Shown here piece after piece: positions 30,385-40,035 of a stretch of DNA of 64,000 bases; positions within the stretch are counted from its first letter, which is position 1; each line of letters starts with the position of its first letter. The notes under the pieces are model-generated. The model ran no database searches and had not been told where the DNA came from. It was given only the letters and a program-made list of their open reading frames with translations. The position numbers were made by a program, and so were the translations under genes. Origin of the DNA: Blastococcus sp. LR1 (GTDB lineage: Bacteria; Actinomycetota; Actinomycetes; Mycobacteriales; Geodermatophilaceae); contig NZ_JAIUJY010000004.1 of the NCBI RefSeq assembly GCF_020166105.1, positions 434,001 to 498,000 of the forward strand, written 5' to 3'.

Positions 30385-30502
30385 TACTGTTCACGGTTGG
30401 CGCGCGCGAGCCGGCTGGTGCTGCGCGCGTCGATCCACGTCTCCCGTGCTCGGTGAGGCGAATCCACCAGCCACCCCGACGACGACGGAGGACACGAGCG
30501 CC
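30385..30502 (+). promoter_or_regulatory. Promoter and structured leader of rplM-rpsI
   Basis: A TACTGT -10 box lies at 30385-30390, so the mRNA would begin near 30397. The leader of about 106 nt contains the long-range pair GGCTGGTG/CACCAGCC (30413-30420 with 30465-30472), which encloses CACG/CGTG. This resembles an r-protein leader in layout; L13-binding control is an inference. Confidence 0.45.
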
Positions 30503-30946
30503 GTGCGCACGTACACCCCCAAGCCCGGCGAGATCTCCCGGGCCTGGCACGTCATCGACGCCACTGATGTGGTGCTCGGTCGACTTGCCAGCCAGACCGC
30601 GCAGCTCCTGCGCGGCAAGCACAAGCCCCAGTACGCCCCGCACGTCGACGTCGGCGACTTCGTCGTCATCGTCAACGCCGGCAAGGTCGCTCTGACCGGG
30701 TCGAAGCGGGACAACAAGGTGGCCTACCGCCACTCCGGTCACCCGGGTGGTCTCAAGACCATCAACGTGGGCGACCAGCTCCGCACGCACCCCGACCGCG
30801 TCATCGAGCGCGCCATCAAGGGCATGCTGCCGCACAACACCCTCGGGCGTCAGATGCTCTCGAAGCTCAAGGTCTACGCCGGCCCCGAGCACCCGCACGC
30901 TGCGCAGCAGCCCCAGACCTACGAGATCAAGCAGGTGGCCCAGTGA
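30503..30946 (+). CDS. rplM: 50S ribosomal protein L13
   Basis: A 147-residue early-assembly protein. It begins [20 protein letters not shown] and contains [18 protein letters not shown] and the [18 protein letters not shown] block. The start is GTG at 30503 after GACGGAGGACACGAGC. The stop overlaps rpsI by four bases (GTGA). Confidence 0.98.
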   Translation: MRTYTPKPGEISRAWHVIDATDVVLGRLASQTAQLLRGKHKPQYAPHVDVGDFVVIVNAGKVALTGSKRDNKVAYRHSGHPGGLKTINVGDQLRTHPDRVIERAIKGMLPHNTLGRQMLSKLKVYAGPEHPHAAQQPQTYEIKQVAQ

Positions 30947-31362
30947 CCAGCGCACTGACCGTGACCGACGCCGACGGGCGTCCGATCCAGACCGTCGGCC
31001 GCCGCAAGGAGGCCGTCGTCCGCGTGCGACTGCTCCCCGGCACCGGCCAGTTCACGCTGAACGGCCGCACGCTCGAGCAGTACTTCCCGAACAAGGTGCA
31101 CCAGCAGCTCATCCGTGAGCCGTTCGTGACCCTCGAGAAGGCCGAGCAGTACGACGTCGTGGCCCTGCTCAAGGGTGGTGGCGTCACCGGTCAGGCTGGC
31201 GCCCTGCGCCTGGGCATCGCCCGCGCCCTGATCGAGATCGAGGCCGAGGACCGTCCGGCCCTCAAGAAGGCCGGCTTCCTCACGCGTGACCCCCGGGTCA
31301 AGGAGCGCAAGAAGTACGGGCTCAAGAAGGCCCGCAAGGCTCCTCAGTACTCCAAGCGCTGA
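30943..31362 (+). CDS. rpsI: 30S ribosomal protein S9
   Basis: A 139-residue protein whose C-terminal tail touches the P-site tRNA anticodon. [39 protein letters not shown] and the end [12 protein letters not shown] are typical; the terminal Lys-Arg is present. GTG start coupled to rplM. glmM follows after only eight bases. Confidence 0.98.
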   Translation: MTSALTVTDADGRPIQTVGRRKEAVVRVRLLPGTGQFTLNGRTLEQYFPNKVHQQLIREPFVTLEKAEQYDVVALLKGGGVTGQAGALRLGIARALIEIEAEDRPALKKAGFLTRDPRVKERKKYGLKKARKAPQYSKR

Positions 31363-31370
31363 CCCGTCCC

Positions 31371-32714
31371 TTGGGTCGCCTGTTCGGTACGGACGGCGTC
31401 CGCGGAAGGGCCAACTCCGAGCTCACGCCGGAGTTGGCTCTCTCCGTGGCCCGGGCCGCCGCCGGAGTGCTTGCCGACCGCGACGGGACCTCGCGTCCCG
31501 TCGCGGTCGTCGGCCGTGACCCCCGCGCCAGCGGGGAGATGCTCGAGGCCGCGGTCGTCGCGGGTCTCACGAGCGCCGGAGCCGAAGTGCTCCTGGCCGG
31601 GGTGGTCCCCACGCCGGCCCTGGCCTACCTGACCGCGCGCGCCGACGCCGATCTCGGCGTCATGATCTCGGCCAGTCACAACCCGATGCCGGACAACGGC
31701 ATCAAGCTCTTCAGCAGGGGCGGGCACAAGCTGCCCGACGCCGTCGAGGCCGCCATCGAGCAGACCGTGGCCTCCGGCTCGTCCGAGGGACACCGCCCCA
31801 CCGGTGCCGGGATCGGCCGCGTCAGCGCGCTCGCCGACGGCACCGACGCCTACCTCGAGCACCTGCTCTCCACCGTCGACCGGCCGCTGTCCGGGCTCTC
31901 CGTCGTCGTCGACGGTGCGCACGGCGCCGCTGCCTTCGCCGCGCCCGACGTCTACCGCCGGGCCGGTGCCACGGTGCACGCCATCGGCTGCGAGCCCGAC
32001 GGCTGGAACATCAACGACGGCATCGGCTCGACCCACCTGGGCCCGCTGACCGACGCGGTCCGCTCGCACGGCGCCGACATCGGCATCGCCCACGACGGCG
32101 ACGCCGACCGGTGCCTCGCGGTCACGGCCGACGGCGACGTCGTCGACGGCGACGCCATCCTCGCCATCTGCGCGCTGGCGCTGCACGAGCGCGGCGAGCT
32201 CACGGACGCCACCGTCGTCGCGACCGTCATGAGCAACCTCGGCTTCCACCACACGATGCGCGACGCCGGCATCGCGGTGCAGACCACCGCGGTCGGCGAC
32301 CGCTACGTGCTCGAGGCGCTGCGCTCCGGAGGCCTGAGCCTCGGTGGCGAGCAGAGCGGGCACCTCGTCTTCCTGGAGCACGCCACCACCGGCGACGGGC
32401 TGCTCACCGGCCTGGCCCTGATGTCGCGCATGGCCGCCACCGGGTCGTCCCTGGCCGAGCTCGCGTCCGTCGTGCGCCGGCTGCCGCAGGTGCTGATCAA
32501 CGTGCCCGTCACCGACAGGCTCGCGGTCGCCGAGAGCGACGAGGTCGCCGCCGCGGTCAACGCGGTGGAGGAGGAGCTGGGGGAGTCCGGCCGCGTGCTG
32601 CTGCGCCCCTCGGGCACCGAGCAGCTGGTCCGCGTCATGGTCGAGGCCCCGACCCAGGAACAGGCCGACGAGGTCGCCGACCGCCTCGCGGCTGTGGTCG
32701 CCGGCGTCGGCTGA
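31371..32714 (+). CDS. glmM: Phosphoglucosamine mutase
   Basis: A 447-residue enzyme that converts glucosamine-6-phosphate to glucosamine-1-phosphate for UDP-GlcNAc and the cell wall. The phospho-serine loop [16 protein letters not shown], the metal-binding DGDADR and the substrate loop GGEQSGH are present. The start appears to be TTG at 31371, giving [15 protein letters not shown], the family N-terminus. It lies eight bases after rpsI, so read-through from the L13-S9 promoter is likely. Confidence 0.96.
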   Translation: MGRLFGTDGVRGRANSELTPELALSVARAAAGVLADRDGTSRPVAVVGRDPRASGEMLEAAVVAGLTSAGAEVLLAGVVPTPALAYLTARADADLGVMISASHNPMPDNGIKLFSRGGHKLPDAVEAAIEQTVASGSSEGHRPTGAGIGRVSALADGTDAYLEHLLSTVDRPLSGLSVVVDGAHGAAAFAAPDVYRRAGATVHAIGCEPDGWNINDGIGSTHLGPLTDAVRSHGADIGIAHDGDADRCLAVTADGDVVDGDAILAICALALHERGELTDATVVATVMSNLGFHHTMRDAGIAVQTTAVGDRYVLEALRSGGLSLGGEQSGHLVFLEHATTGDGLLTGLALMSRMAATGSSLAELASVVRRLPQVLINVPVTDRLAVAESDEVAAAVNAVEEELGESGRVLLRPSGTEQLVRVMVEAPTQEQADEVADRLAAVVAGVG

Positions 32715-32782
32715 CCGGCCGCCTCCTCACCCGCCGGGGTCGCCCCCGCTCGGTGGAACGCCGCACCCCGGCGTCCCGCCGG

Positions 32783-32788
32783 TACCCT
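32783..32788 (+). promoter_or_regulatory. Leaderless -10 box of glmS
   Basis: TACCCT lies exactly seven bases before the glmS ATG. This places the transcription start at or within a base of the start codon, so the mRNA is predicted to be leaderless. No ribosome-binding site is seen. Confidence 0.55.
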
Positions 32789-32795
32789 CGGTCGA

Positions 32796-34673
32796 ATGTG
32801 CGGCATCGTGGGTTACGTCGGTCCGCAGGGCGCGTTGGACGTCGTCCTGGAGGGCCTCCGCCGGCTGGAGTACCGCGGTTACGACTCCGCGGGCATCGCC
32901 GTCCTCTCCGACGGGGCGCTGACCACCGCGAAGAAGGCCGGCAAGCTCGCCAACCTGGAGAAGGTGCTGGCCGAGCAGCCGCTGCCCGACTCGACGATCG
33001 GCATCGGTCACACCCGCTGGGCGACGCACGGCGGGCCGACCGACCGCAACGCGCACCCGCACGTCTCCGCTGACGGCTCCGTCGCGGTGATCCACAACGG
33101 CATCATCGAGAACTTCGCCGCGCTGCGCTCCGAGTGCGAGGCGAGCGGCATCGAGTTCACCTCCGAGACCGACACCGAGGTCGTCGCGCACCTCCTGGCG
33201 GCCGTCTACGAGGCCACGCCCGAGGGTGAGGGCCGTCTCGCCGAGGCCATGCGCCGCGTGTCCCGGCGGCTCGAGGGCGCGTTCACCCTCGTCGCCACGC
33301 ACGTCGCCGAGCCCGACACGCTGGTCGCCGCCCGGCGCAGCAGCCCCCTGGTCGTGGGTGTCGGCGAGACCGCCGACGGCACGCCCGAGTACTTCCTGGG
33401 CTCCGACGTCGCCGCCTTCATCGGGCACACCCGTGAGGCCCGCGAGCTCGGCCAGGACCAGGTCGTGGAAATCGACCGCACTCGCGGCCTGACCGTCACC
33501 GGCTTCGACGGCACCCCCGCCGAGCCCACCGCCTACACCGTCGACTGGGACGCCGCGGCCGCCGAGAAGGGCGGCTACGACTGGTTCATGCTCAAGGAGA
33601 TCGCCGAGCAGCCCCAGGCGATCGCCGACACCCTGCTCGGCCGACTCGGCGAGGACGGGAAGCTGCTGCTGGACGAGGTCCGCCTCTCCGACCAGGAGCT
33701 GCGGGACATCGACAAGATCTTCGTCGTCTCCTGCGGCACCTCGTTCCACGCCGGCCTGATCGCCAAGTACGCGATCGAGCACTGGACCCGGATCCCGGTC
33801 GAGGTCGAGGTCGCCAGCGAGTTCCGCTACCGCGACCCGGTGCTCGACCGCTCGACGCTCGTCGTCGTCATCAGCCAGTCCGGCGAGACCATGGACACCC
33901 TGATGGCGATGCGGCACGCCAAGGAGCAGAAGGCGCGCGTGCTGGCCATCTGCAACGCCAACGGGTCGACCATCCCGCGCGAGTCCGACGCCGTGCTCTA
34001 CACGCACGCCGGGCCCGAGGTCGCCGTCGCCTCCACCAAGGCGTTCCTCAGCCAGATCGTCGCCTGCTACCTGGTGGGGCTCTTCCTCGCCCAGGTGCGC
34101 GGCGTGAAGTACGAGGACGAGATCGCCGCCATCGTCGACGACCTGCGCGAGCTGCCCGAGAAGGTGGCCCGCGTCCTGGAGGACATGGAGGAGGTCCGCG
34201 CGCTGGGGCGTTCGCTGGCCGACGCGAACACGATCCTCTTCCTGGGCCGCCACGTCGGGTACCCGGTGGCGCTCGAGGGCGCGCTCAAGCTCAAGGAGCT
34301 CGCCTACATCCACGCCGAGGGCTTCGCCGCCGGTGAGCTCAAGCACGGGCCGATCGCGGTGATCGACCAGGGCACCCCCGTGGTCGTGATCGTGCCCTCG
34401 CCGCGCAGCCGGAACTCGGTGCACGGGAAGGTGGTCTCCAACATCCAGGAGGTCCGCGCCCGCGGCGCCCGCACGATCGTGATCGCGGAGGAGGGCGACG
34501 AGGACGTCGTCCCCTACGCCGACCACCTGATCCGGGTGCCCCGCACGCCGACGCTGATGGCGCCGGTCGTCACCACCGTGCCGCTGCAGGTGCTGGCCTG
34601 CGAGATCGCCGACACCCGCGGGTTCGACGTCGACCAGCCGCGCAACCTGGCGAAGTCCGTCACCGTCGAGTGA
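32796..34673 (+). CDS. glmS: Glutamine-fructose-6-phosphate aminotransferase
   Basis: A 625-residue enzyme that makes glucosamine-6-phosphate from fructose-6-phosphate and glutamine, the entry step to UDP-GlcNAc. Cys2 (MCGIVGYVG) is the glutaminase nucleophile. The N-terminal Ntn domain (RRLEYRGYDSAGIA) is followed by two SIS domains, the first with SCGTSFHAGL and SQSGETMDT, ending LAKSVTVE. It pairs with glmM upstream. No glmS ribozyme is visible; the short upstream region points to a leaderless mRNA. Confidence 0.97.
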   Translation: MCGIVGYVGPQGALDVVLEGLRRLEYRGYDSAGIAVLSDGALTTAKKAGKLANLEKVLAEQPLPDSTIGIGHTRWATHGGPTDRNAHPHVSADGSVAVIHNGIIENFAALRSECEASGIEFTSETDTEVVAHLLAAVYEATPEGEGRLAEAMRRVSRRLEGAFTLVATHVAEPDTLVAARRSSPLVVGVGETADGTPEYFLGSDVAAFIGHTREARELGQDQVVEIDRTRGLTVTGFDGTPAEPTAYTVDWDAAAAEKGGYDWFMLKEIAEQPQAIADTLLGRLGEDGKLLLDEVRLSDQELRDIDKIFVVSCGTSFHAGLIAKYAIEHWTRIPVEVEVASEFRYRDPVLDRSTLVVVISQSGETMDTLMAMRHAKEQKARVLAICNANGSTIPRESDAVLYTHAGPEVAVASTKAFLSQIVACYLVGLFLAQVRGVKYEDEIAAIVDDLRELPEKVARVLEDMEEVRALGRSLADANTILFLGRHVGYPVALEGALKLKELAYIHAEGFAAGELKHGPIAVIDQGTPVVVIVPSPRSRNSVHGKVVSNIQEVRARGARTIVIAEEGDEDVVPYADHLIRVPRTPTLMAPVVTTVPLQVLACEIADTRGFDVDQPRNLAKSVTVE

Positions 34674-34680
34674 CTTCCCT

Positions 34681-34760
34681 GGTGATCAGCTGACCTGATC
34701 ACCAGTCGTCCTGGCTCACTGTCGACGGTGAGCCAGGACGCCCCATGGTGAGCCAGGATG
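34681..34760. repeat. Multi-palindrome intergenic repeat, copy 1
   Basis: Three parts follow the glmS stop: GGTGATCAG/CTGATCACC (34681-34689 with 34695-34703); a perfect 13-bp stem CGTCCTGGCTCAC/GTGAGCCAGGACG (34707-34719 with 34728-34740); and a third half-site TGGTGAGCCAGGATG (34746-34760). The same order and spacing recur at 48248-48327 without a gap in alignment. It may act as a terminator or a mobile palindromic repeat. Confidence 0.75.
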
Positions 34761-34784
34761 CCGCCGGCGCGGCACCATGAGCCG

Positions 34785-35171
34785 GTGATCATCGGGGTCG
34801 GGATCGACGTGGTGCCGGTCGAGCGGTTCGCTGGATCGCTGACCCGGACGCCGGGGCTGCGCGACCGGCTGTTCACCGCCGCCGAGCAGGTGACGCCGTC
34901 GGGCAACCCGCGCACCGGGGAGTCCCTGGCCGCCCGGTTCGCGGCCAAGGAGGCGCTGGCCAAGGCACTCGGCGCTCCCGGTGACCTGCACTGGCACGAC
35001 GCCGAGGTGACCGTCGGCGAGCACGGCCGGCCGCACCTTGAGGTCCGCGGCTCGGTCGCCGGCCGCGCCGCGCAGCTGGGCGTCACCTCCTGGCACGTCT
35101 CGCTGAGCCACGACGGCGGGATCGCCTCGGCGGTCGTCGTCGCCGAGGGCCTCGGGCGGGCGGACGCGTGA
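34785..35171 (+). CDS. acpS: Holo-[acyl-carrier-protein] synthase
   Basis: A 128-residue phosphopantetheinyl transferase that loads acyl carrier protein with 4'-phosphopantetheine. The metal-binding motifs are [12 protein letters not shown] near the start and [13 protein letters not shown] in the middle. The start is GTG at 34785 just beyond the palindromic repeat. The stop overlaps the next gene by four bases (GTGA). Confidence 0.94.
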   Translation: MIIGVGIDVVPVERFAGSLTRTPGLRDRLFTAAEQVTPSGNPRTGESLAARFAAKEALAKALGAPGDLHWHDAEVTVGEHGRPHLEVRGSVAGRAAQLGVTSWHVSLSHDGGIASAVVVAEGLGRADA

Positions 35172-36634
35172 TCGGGCTGCACACGGCCGCCGAGGTCCGG
35201 GCCGCGGAGGAGCCGCTGCTGGCCGCACTTCCCGACGGCGCGCTGATGCAGCGGGCCGCCACCGGACTGGGCGCCGTGTGCCTTCGGCTGCTCGGGCGCC
35301 CCTACGGCGCGGGCGTCGTCCTGCTGGTCGGCGCGGGCAACAACGGCGGCGACGCCCTGTACGCCGGAGCCCTCCTCGCCGGGCGGGGAGCGCGGGTCAC
35401 CGCCGTCCTGCTGAGCCCTGACCGTGCGCACCCCGGAGGTCTGGCCGCTCTGCGGCGGGCGGGTGGTCGCGCCGTCTCACCGGACGACGTCGGACCGCTC
35501 CTGGACCGGGCCGACCTCGTGCTCGACGGCATCGTCGGCATCGGGGGAACCGGCGGCCTGCGGGAACCGGCGGCGGCGCTCGTCGGGCGGGCCGCGGCGA
35601 GCCCGGCGCTCATGGTCGCCGTCGACGTGCCGAGCGGTGTCGACGCCGACACCGGCGACGTCCTGGGCGACGCCTTCCCGGCGACGCACACCGTCACCTT
35701 CGGCGCGGTCAAGCCCGGCCTGGTCGTGGGCGACGGACGGGCGCACGCCGGCGAGGTGCACCTGGTCGACATCGGGCTGGCCGACCACCTGCGCCCCGCC
35801 CGCACCCACCAGCTCACCGACGACGACGTCGCGGCGCGGCTGCCCGTCCCCGAGGCCGGTGACGACAAGTACTCCCAGGGCGTCGTGGGGATCGTCGCCG
35901 GGTCGGCGACCTATCCCGGAGCCGGAGTGCTCTGCACCGGCGCCGCGCTGCGCACCCGGCCGGGGCTGGTCCGCTACGCGGGAACGGCGGCCGACGGCGT
36001 GCGGGCGGCGTGGCCCGAGGCGATCGTCACCGACGGCCGGCCGTCCGACGCGGGGCGGGTGCAGTCGTGGGTGGTCGGCCCGGGCATGGGCACCGACGAC
36101 GACGCGCGCAGCGTGCTCGCCGAGATCCTGGCCACCGACCTCCCTGTGCTCGTCGACGCGGACGCGCTCACCCTGCTCGCCCGCGAGCCGGACCTGGTTC
36201 GCGGCCGGAAGGCGCCCACGGTGCTGACCCCGCACGACCGGGAGTTCGCCAGGTTCGGGAACGAGGTCGGCGCCGACCGCATCGGTGCGGCCCGGCGGCT
36301 GGCTGACGAGCTGGGCGCCGTCGTCCTCCTCAAGGGCGAGGCCACGGTGGTCGCGGACCCGGACGGCACCGCCTTCGTCAACGCGACCGGCACGCCGTGG
36401 CTGGCGACGGCCGGCACCGGCGACGTGCTCTCCGGCATCGCGGGGGCACTGCTGGCCACCGGCCTCCCGGCGGTCGAAGCCGCGGCCGTGGCCGCGCACC
36501 TGCACGGCCGTGCCGGGCAGCTCGCCTCCGCCGGCGGACCGCTGATCGCCGGCGATCTCGTGCGGCACCTGCCCGAGGCGATCGGCCGGGTGCGCGGGGT
36601 GCGTCCGGCGGGCCTGCCAGACTCGGGGACGTGA
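35168..36634 (+). CDS. nnr: Bifunctional NAD(P)HX epimerase/dehydratase
   Basis: A 488-residue metabolite-repair enzyme. The N-terminal YjeF domain (about residues 1-215) epimerises damaged NAD(P)HX and shows [14 protein letters not shown] and [13 protein letters not shown]. The C-terminal ribokinase-like domain is the ADP-dependent dehydratase, with [19 protein letters not shown] near residue 405. Fusion of both activities is common in bacteria. It overlaps acpS upstream and alr downstream by four bases each. Confidence 0.95.
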   Translation: MIGLHTAAEVRAAEEPLLAALPDGALMQRAATGLGAVCLRLLGRPYGAGVVLLVGAGNNGGDALYAGALLAGRGARVTAVLLSPDRAHPGGLAALRRAGGRAVSPDDVGPLLDRADLVLDGIVGIGGTGGLREPAAALVGRAAASPALMVAVDVPSGVDADTGDVLGDAFPATHTVTFGAVKPGLVVGDGRAHAGEVHLVDIGLADHLRPARTHQLTDDDVAARLPVPEAGDDKYSQGVVGIVAGSATYPGAGVLCTGAALRTRPGLVRYAGTAADGVRAAWPEAIVTDGRPSDAGRVQSWVVGPGMGTDDDARSVLAEILATDLPVLVDADALTLLAREPDLVRGRKAPTVLTPHDREFARFGNEVGADRIGAARRLADELGAVVLLKGEATVVADPDGTAFVNATGTPWLATAGTGDVLSGIAGALLATGLPAVEAAAVAAHLHGRAGQLASAGGPLIAGDLVRHLPEAIGRVRGVRPAGLPDSGT

Positions 36635-37767
36635 CGAACGGGACCGGTGCCGAGGTGGTCGTCGACCTCGATGCGATCGCGGCCAACACCGCCGTGCTGC
36701 GCGAGCGGGTGGACCGGCCGCTGATGGCGGTCGTGAAGGCCGACGGCTACGGCCACGGCCTGGTGCCGGCGGCCCGCGCCGCCCTGGCCGGCGGTGCCGA
36801 CTCCCTCGGCGTCGCCGTTCTGGCGGAGGGCCTGGCGCTGCGTGCCGCCGGGGTCACCGCGCCGGTGCTGACCTGGCTGAACGGTCCGGGCGCCGACTTC
36901 GCCGCCGCGCTCACCGCCGACCTCGAGGTCTCGGTGAACGCGGTCTGGGGCCTGTCCGAGGTGGTCGCCGCCGCGCGGGCAACGGGGCGCCCGGCGCGGC
37001 TGCACCTGTTCGTCGACACCGGCCTCTCCCGGGAGGGCGCGACGATGAGCGAGTGGCCGGAGCTGGTCGCCGCCGCGGCCCGGGCCCAGGCCGACGGCGA
37101 CGTCACGGTCGTGGGGCTCTGGAGCCACATGGCCTACGCCGACGCCCCGACCCACCCCACGATCGGCGCCCAGGTGCGGGTCTTCGAGGAGGCGGTGGGC
37201 ATCGCCCGCGCCGCCGGCCTCACCGATGCGCGCAGGCATCTCGCCAACTCGGCGGCCACCGTCGCGCTGCCCGAGACCTGGTTCGACCTGGTGCGGCCCG
37301 GGATCGCCGTCTACGGCCTGGACCCGCTGGGCGGGAACGCCGCGGACCACGGGTTGCGGCCGGCCATGACGGTGCGGGCGCAGGTGGCGCTGACCAAGCG
37401 GGTGCCGGGCGGGGCCGGGGTGTCGTACGGGCACACCTACACGACTGCAGGAGAGACGACGCTGGCACTGGTGCCGGTCGGGTACGCCGACGGGGTGCCG
37501 CGGGCGGGCGGCAACTGCGCGCCGGTGCTGGCCGCCGGTGCGCAGCGGAGGATCGCCGGCCGGGTCTGCATGGACCAGTTCGTCCTCGACGTCGGGAACG
37601 CCGCGGTCGCGCCGGGGGACGAGGTCGTCCTCTGGGGCCCGGGCGACGGCGGTGAGCCGACCGCGCAGCAGTGGGCCGACGCCGTCGGCACCATCCACTA
37701 CGAGCTGGTCACCCGGATCGGGGGCCGGTTCGCCCGCCGCTACGTCGGCTCGGCGGGGGCGGTCTGA
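36631..37767 (+). CDS. alr: Alanine racemase
   Basis: A 378-residue PLP enzyme that supplies D-alanine for peptidoglycan. The PLP lysine lies in AVVKADGYGHG (about residue 33). The second catalytic residue, a tyrosine, lies in GVSYGHTY, and the C-terminal beta domain has RVCMDQFVLDVG. The GTG start at 36631 overlaps the nnr stop, and the TGA stop shares its A with the next ATG. Placement before tsaE matches other Actinobacteria. Confidence 0.97.
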   Translation: MTNGTGAEVVVDLDAIAANTAVLRERVDRPLMAVVKADGYGHGLVPAARAALAGGADSLGVAVLAEGLALRAAGVTAPVLTWLNGPGADFAAALTADLEVSVNAVWGLSEVVAAARATGRPARLHLFVDTGLSREGATMSEWPELVAAAARAQADGDVTVVGLWSHMAYADAPTHPTIGAQVRVFEEAVGIARAAGLTDARRHLANSAATVALPETWFDLVRPGIAVYGLDPLGGNAADHGLRPAMTVRAQVALTKRVPGGAGVSYGHTYTTAGETTLALVPVGYADGVPRAGGNCAPVLAAGAQRRIAGRVCMDQFVLDVGNAAVAPGDEVVLWGPGDGGEPTAQQWADAVGTIHYELVTRIGGRFARRYVGSAGAV

Positions 37768-38960
37768 TGGCCCGCGAGCCGAAGCCCGCGTCCAAGCACC
37801 CGAAGGCGCACACCGCCGGTCTCGTCGGCGGTCTGCTCGGTCTGGCCGCGGCGGGAACCGCCGCGGGGGTCGCCGTCAGCAAGATCGCTGCCCGCCGCGT
37901 GCGCGCCGCCGAGCTGGGGCCGGCCGCGGAGCTGCCGGAGAACCTCACCGGGAGCCAGCTGCGCCAGGTCGACCCCCTCGGCCTCGAGACGCGGGCGCCG
38001 GACCGCACCGCGCTGGTGCAGACCGACGACGGCGTGCTGCTCGCGGTGGAGGAGATCGGGCCCCGGGACGCCCCGCTGACCGTCGTCTTCGTGCACGGCT
38101 ACACGCTGTCGATGGCCTCCTGGGCGTTCCAGCGGCGCACCCTGGGGCAGGAGCTCGCGACCGAGAACGGGCACCGCCCGCAGGCGCGGCTGGTGTTCTA
38201 CGACCAGCGCGGGCACGGCGCCTCCGGCCGCGGGAAGCCGGAGAACTCGACGATCGAGCAGGCAGCCCGTGACCTGCAGACGGTGCTCGACGCCCGGGTG
38301 CCGCGGGGACCGGTCGTCCTCGTCGGCCACTCGATGGGCGGCATGACGATCATGGGCCTGGCGGCGCTGCGGCCGGAGCTGTTCGGGAGCCGGATCGTGG
38401 GCGCCGCGCTGGTGGCCACCTCCAGCGGCAACCTCGCCGACCTGAACTTCGGCCTGCCCGACGTGCTCACCCGCGTGCGCGCCACGGTCCTGCCGGTCGC
38501 CGCGTGGACGATGCGGCACCGTCCCGGGTTCGCCGAGCGCACCCGCCGGGTGGCCGCCGAGCTCGTGTCGATCGCGACGCGGTCGCTGTCCTTCGGCTCC
38601 TCCGACGTCGATCCGGCGCTGGGGCGCTACGTGGACGCGATGATCGCCGGCACCCCGGTCGAGGTGATCGCGGAGTTCTACCCGGCGATCGCCGGCCTGG
38701 ACCACACCGGTTCGCTGGAGCCGCTGCGCGCGGTGCCGACGCTGGTGCTCACCGGCGATCGCGACAAGCTGATCCCGAAGGAGCACAGCGACCTGATCGT
38801 GGAGCAGCTCGGGCGGGCGGGGGAGAACGCTGTCGAGTACGTGGTGCTCGAGGGTGCGGGGCACATGGTGCAGCTGGAGCGGCCGGATGAGGTCGACCGG
38901 GCGCTCACGGCGCTGCTGCGCCGCGTCGGCGCGGGGAAGCCGCGGAGGGCGGCCCGGTGA
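37767..38960 (+). CDS. Alpha/beta-fold hydrolase with N-terminal membrane segment
   Basis: A 397-residue hydrolase. An N-terminal hydrophobic segment (GLVGGLLGLAAAGTAAGVAV) after a basic start may be an anchor. The fold shows the oxyanion strand VVFVHGYTLSM, the nucleophile elbow GHSMGGM (Ser) and the final histidine in EGAGHMVQLERP, with the acid probably in LTGDRDKLIP. Substrate unknown. It stands between alr and the t6A genes, where a similar hydrolase is found in Streptomyces. Confidence 0.88.
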   Translation: MAREPKPASKHPKAHTAGLVGGLLGLAAAGTAAGVAVSKIAARRVRAAELGPAAELPENLTGSQLRQVDPLGLETRAPDRTALVQTDDGVLLAVEEIGPRDAPLTVVFVHGYTLSMASWAFQRRTLGQELATENGHRPQARLVFYDQRGHGASGRGKPENSTIEQAARDLQTVLDARVPRGPVVLVGHSMGGMTIMGLAALRPELFGSRIVGAALVATSSGNLADLNFGLPDVLTRVRATVLPVAAWTMRHRPGFAERTRRVAAELVSIATRSLSFGSSDVDPALGRYVDAMIAGTPVEVIAEFYPAIAGLDHTGSLEPLRAVPTLVLTGDRDKLIPKEHSDLIVEQLGRAGENAVEYVVLEGAGHMVQLERPDEVDRALTALLRRVGAGKPRRAAR

Positions 38961-39586
38961 GCCAGGTCGGCACCGACTCCGACGCCGGTACCGTCGCCGC
39001 CGCCGCAGCGGCCGCCCCTGACTGGACGTCGCTCGCTGCTGCGGCGCGCACCTGCGTGGCGTGCCCGGAGCTGGCCGCGGCCCGGCAGCACGTCGTCGTC
39101 GGTGACGTGCCGCCGTCCGGACGGCCACGGCTGGTGCTGGTCGGCGAAGCTCCCGGAGCGACCGAGGACGAGACCGGCCGACCGTTCGTCGGGAAGTCCG
39201 GCGCGCTGCTGGACCTGCTGCTCGCCGAGGCCGGACTGGACCGTGCCGAGGCCGCGGTGCTGAACGTGGTGAAGTGCCGGCCGCCGGGCAACCGCACGCC
39301 GAAGGCCGCGGAGGTCGCCCGGTGCAGCGGATGGCTGCGGCGGCAGCTGGACCTGCTCGGCGCGCCGGTCGTCGTCGCGCTGGGGCTGTCGTCGGCCAAG
39401 TGGTTTCTCGGCCCGCGCACCGTCCTCGGCGCCGTCCGCGGCCGCCCGCACGAGATCGAGGGCCGCGCGGTGTGGGCGACCTACCACCCCTCGGCGGCGA
39501 TCCGGTTCGGCCCGAACGGGGCGCCGCGGGCCGGGCTGCTCGCCGACCTCACCGCCGTCGCCGCGACCCTGGAGGGAGCCGCGTGA
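38957..39586 (+). CDS. Family 4 type uracil-DNA glycosylase
   Basis: A 209-residue DNA-repair enzyme that removes uracil from DNA. The active-site motif is VGEAPGATEDETGRPFVGKS and the leucine-loop region is TYHPSAAIRFG. Cys33 and Cys36 (CVAC) plus Cys residues in VVKCRPPGNRTP and ARCSGWL form the expected 4Fe-4S site. The first 20 residues are a poly-Ala variable leader. The GTG start overlaps the hydrolase stop. It may not be part of the usual alr-tsaE order. Confidence 0.92.
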   Translation: MSQVGTDSDAGTVAAAAAAAPDWTSLAAAARTCVACPELAAARQHVVVGDVPPSGRPRLVLVGEAPGATEDETGRPFVGKSGALLDLLLAEAGLDRAEAAVLNVVKCRPPGNRTPKAAEVARCSGWLRRQLDLLGAPVVVALGLSSAKWFLGPRTVLGAVRGRPHEIEGRAVWATYHPSAAIRFGPNGAPRAGLLADLTAVAATLEGAA

Positions 39587-40029
39587 ACCGCGAGCACGTG
39601 CTGACCACGCTCGCCGACACCCACGCACTGGGGCGGCAGCTGGCCGAGGCCGCCCGCCCCGGAGACCTGCTCGTCCTGGTCGGACCGCTGGGTGCCGGCA
39701 AGACGGCGCTCACGCAGGGGATCGGCGCCGGGCTCGGTGTCCGGGAGCCGGTCACGTCGCCGACGTTCGTCATCGCGCGCGTGCACCGCGACGGACGGCT
39801 CCCGCTGGTGCACGTCGACGCGTACCGGCTCGGTGGGCACGCCGACGTCGACGACCTGGACCTCGACGCCTCGACCGAGGAGTCGGTGACCGTCGTCGAG
39901 TGGGGGCAGGGCCTGGTCGAGCAGCTGGCCGACGAGCACCTGGAGGTCCGGCTGGACCGGCGCGAGGACGACGTCCGCACCGCCGTCCTGGTGCCGCACG
40001 GACCGGGCTGGGAGCAGCGGCTCGCCTGA
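39583..40029 (+). CDS. tsaE: tRNA t6A biosynthesis ATPase TsaE
   Basis: A 148-residue P-loop ATPase needed for threonylcarbamoylation of tRNA A37. The Walker A is GPLGAGKTALTQG, followed by VTSPTFVIARVH and HVDAYRL. The GTG start overlaps the glycosylase stop (GTGA). TsaE works with TsaB and TsaD, both encoded just downstream. Confidence 0.95.
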   Translation: MNREHVLTTLADTHALGRQLAEAARPGDLLVLVGPLGAGKTALTQGIGAGLGVREPVTSPTFVIARVHRDGRLPLVHVDAYRLGGHADVDDLDLDASTEESVTVVEWGQGLVEQLADEHLEVRLDRREDDVRTAVLVPHGPGWEQRLA

Positions 40030-40035
40030 CCGGGC

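Noticed and set aside
27701-30502. Open frame running in front of rplM across the Mo-cofactor genes
   Set aside because: It is antisense to mog, moaC and moeA, which are clearly real; only its end, from 30503, is rplM.
32715-32795. glmS ribozyme before glmS
   Set aside because: The gap is short, shows no ribozyme core, and a -10 box seven bases before the ATG explains expression.
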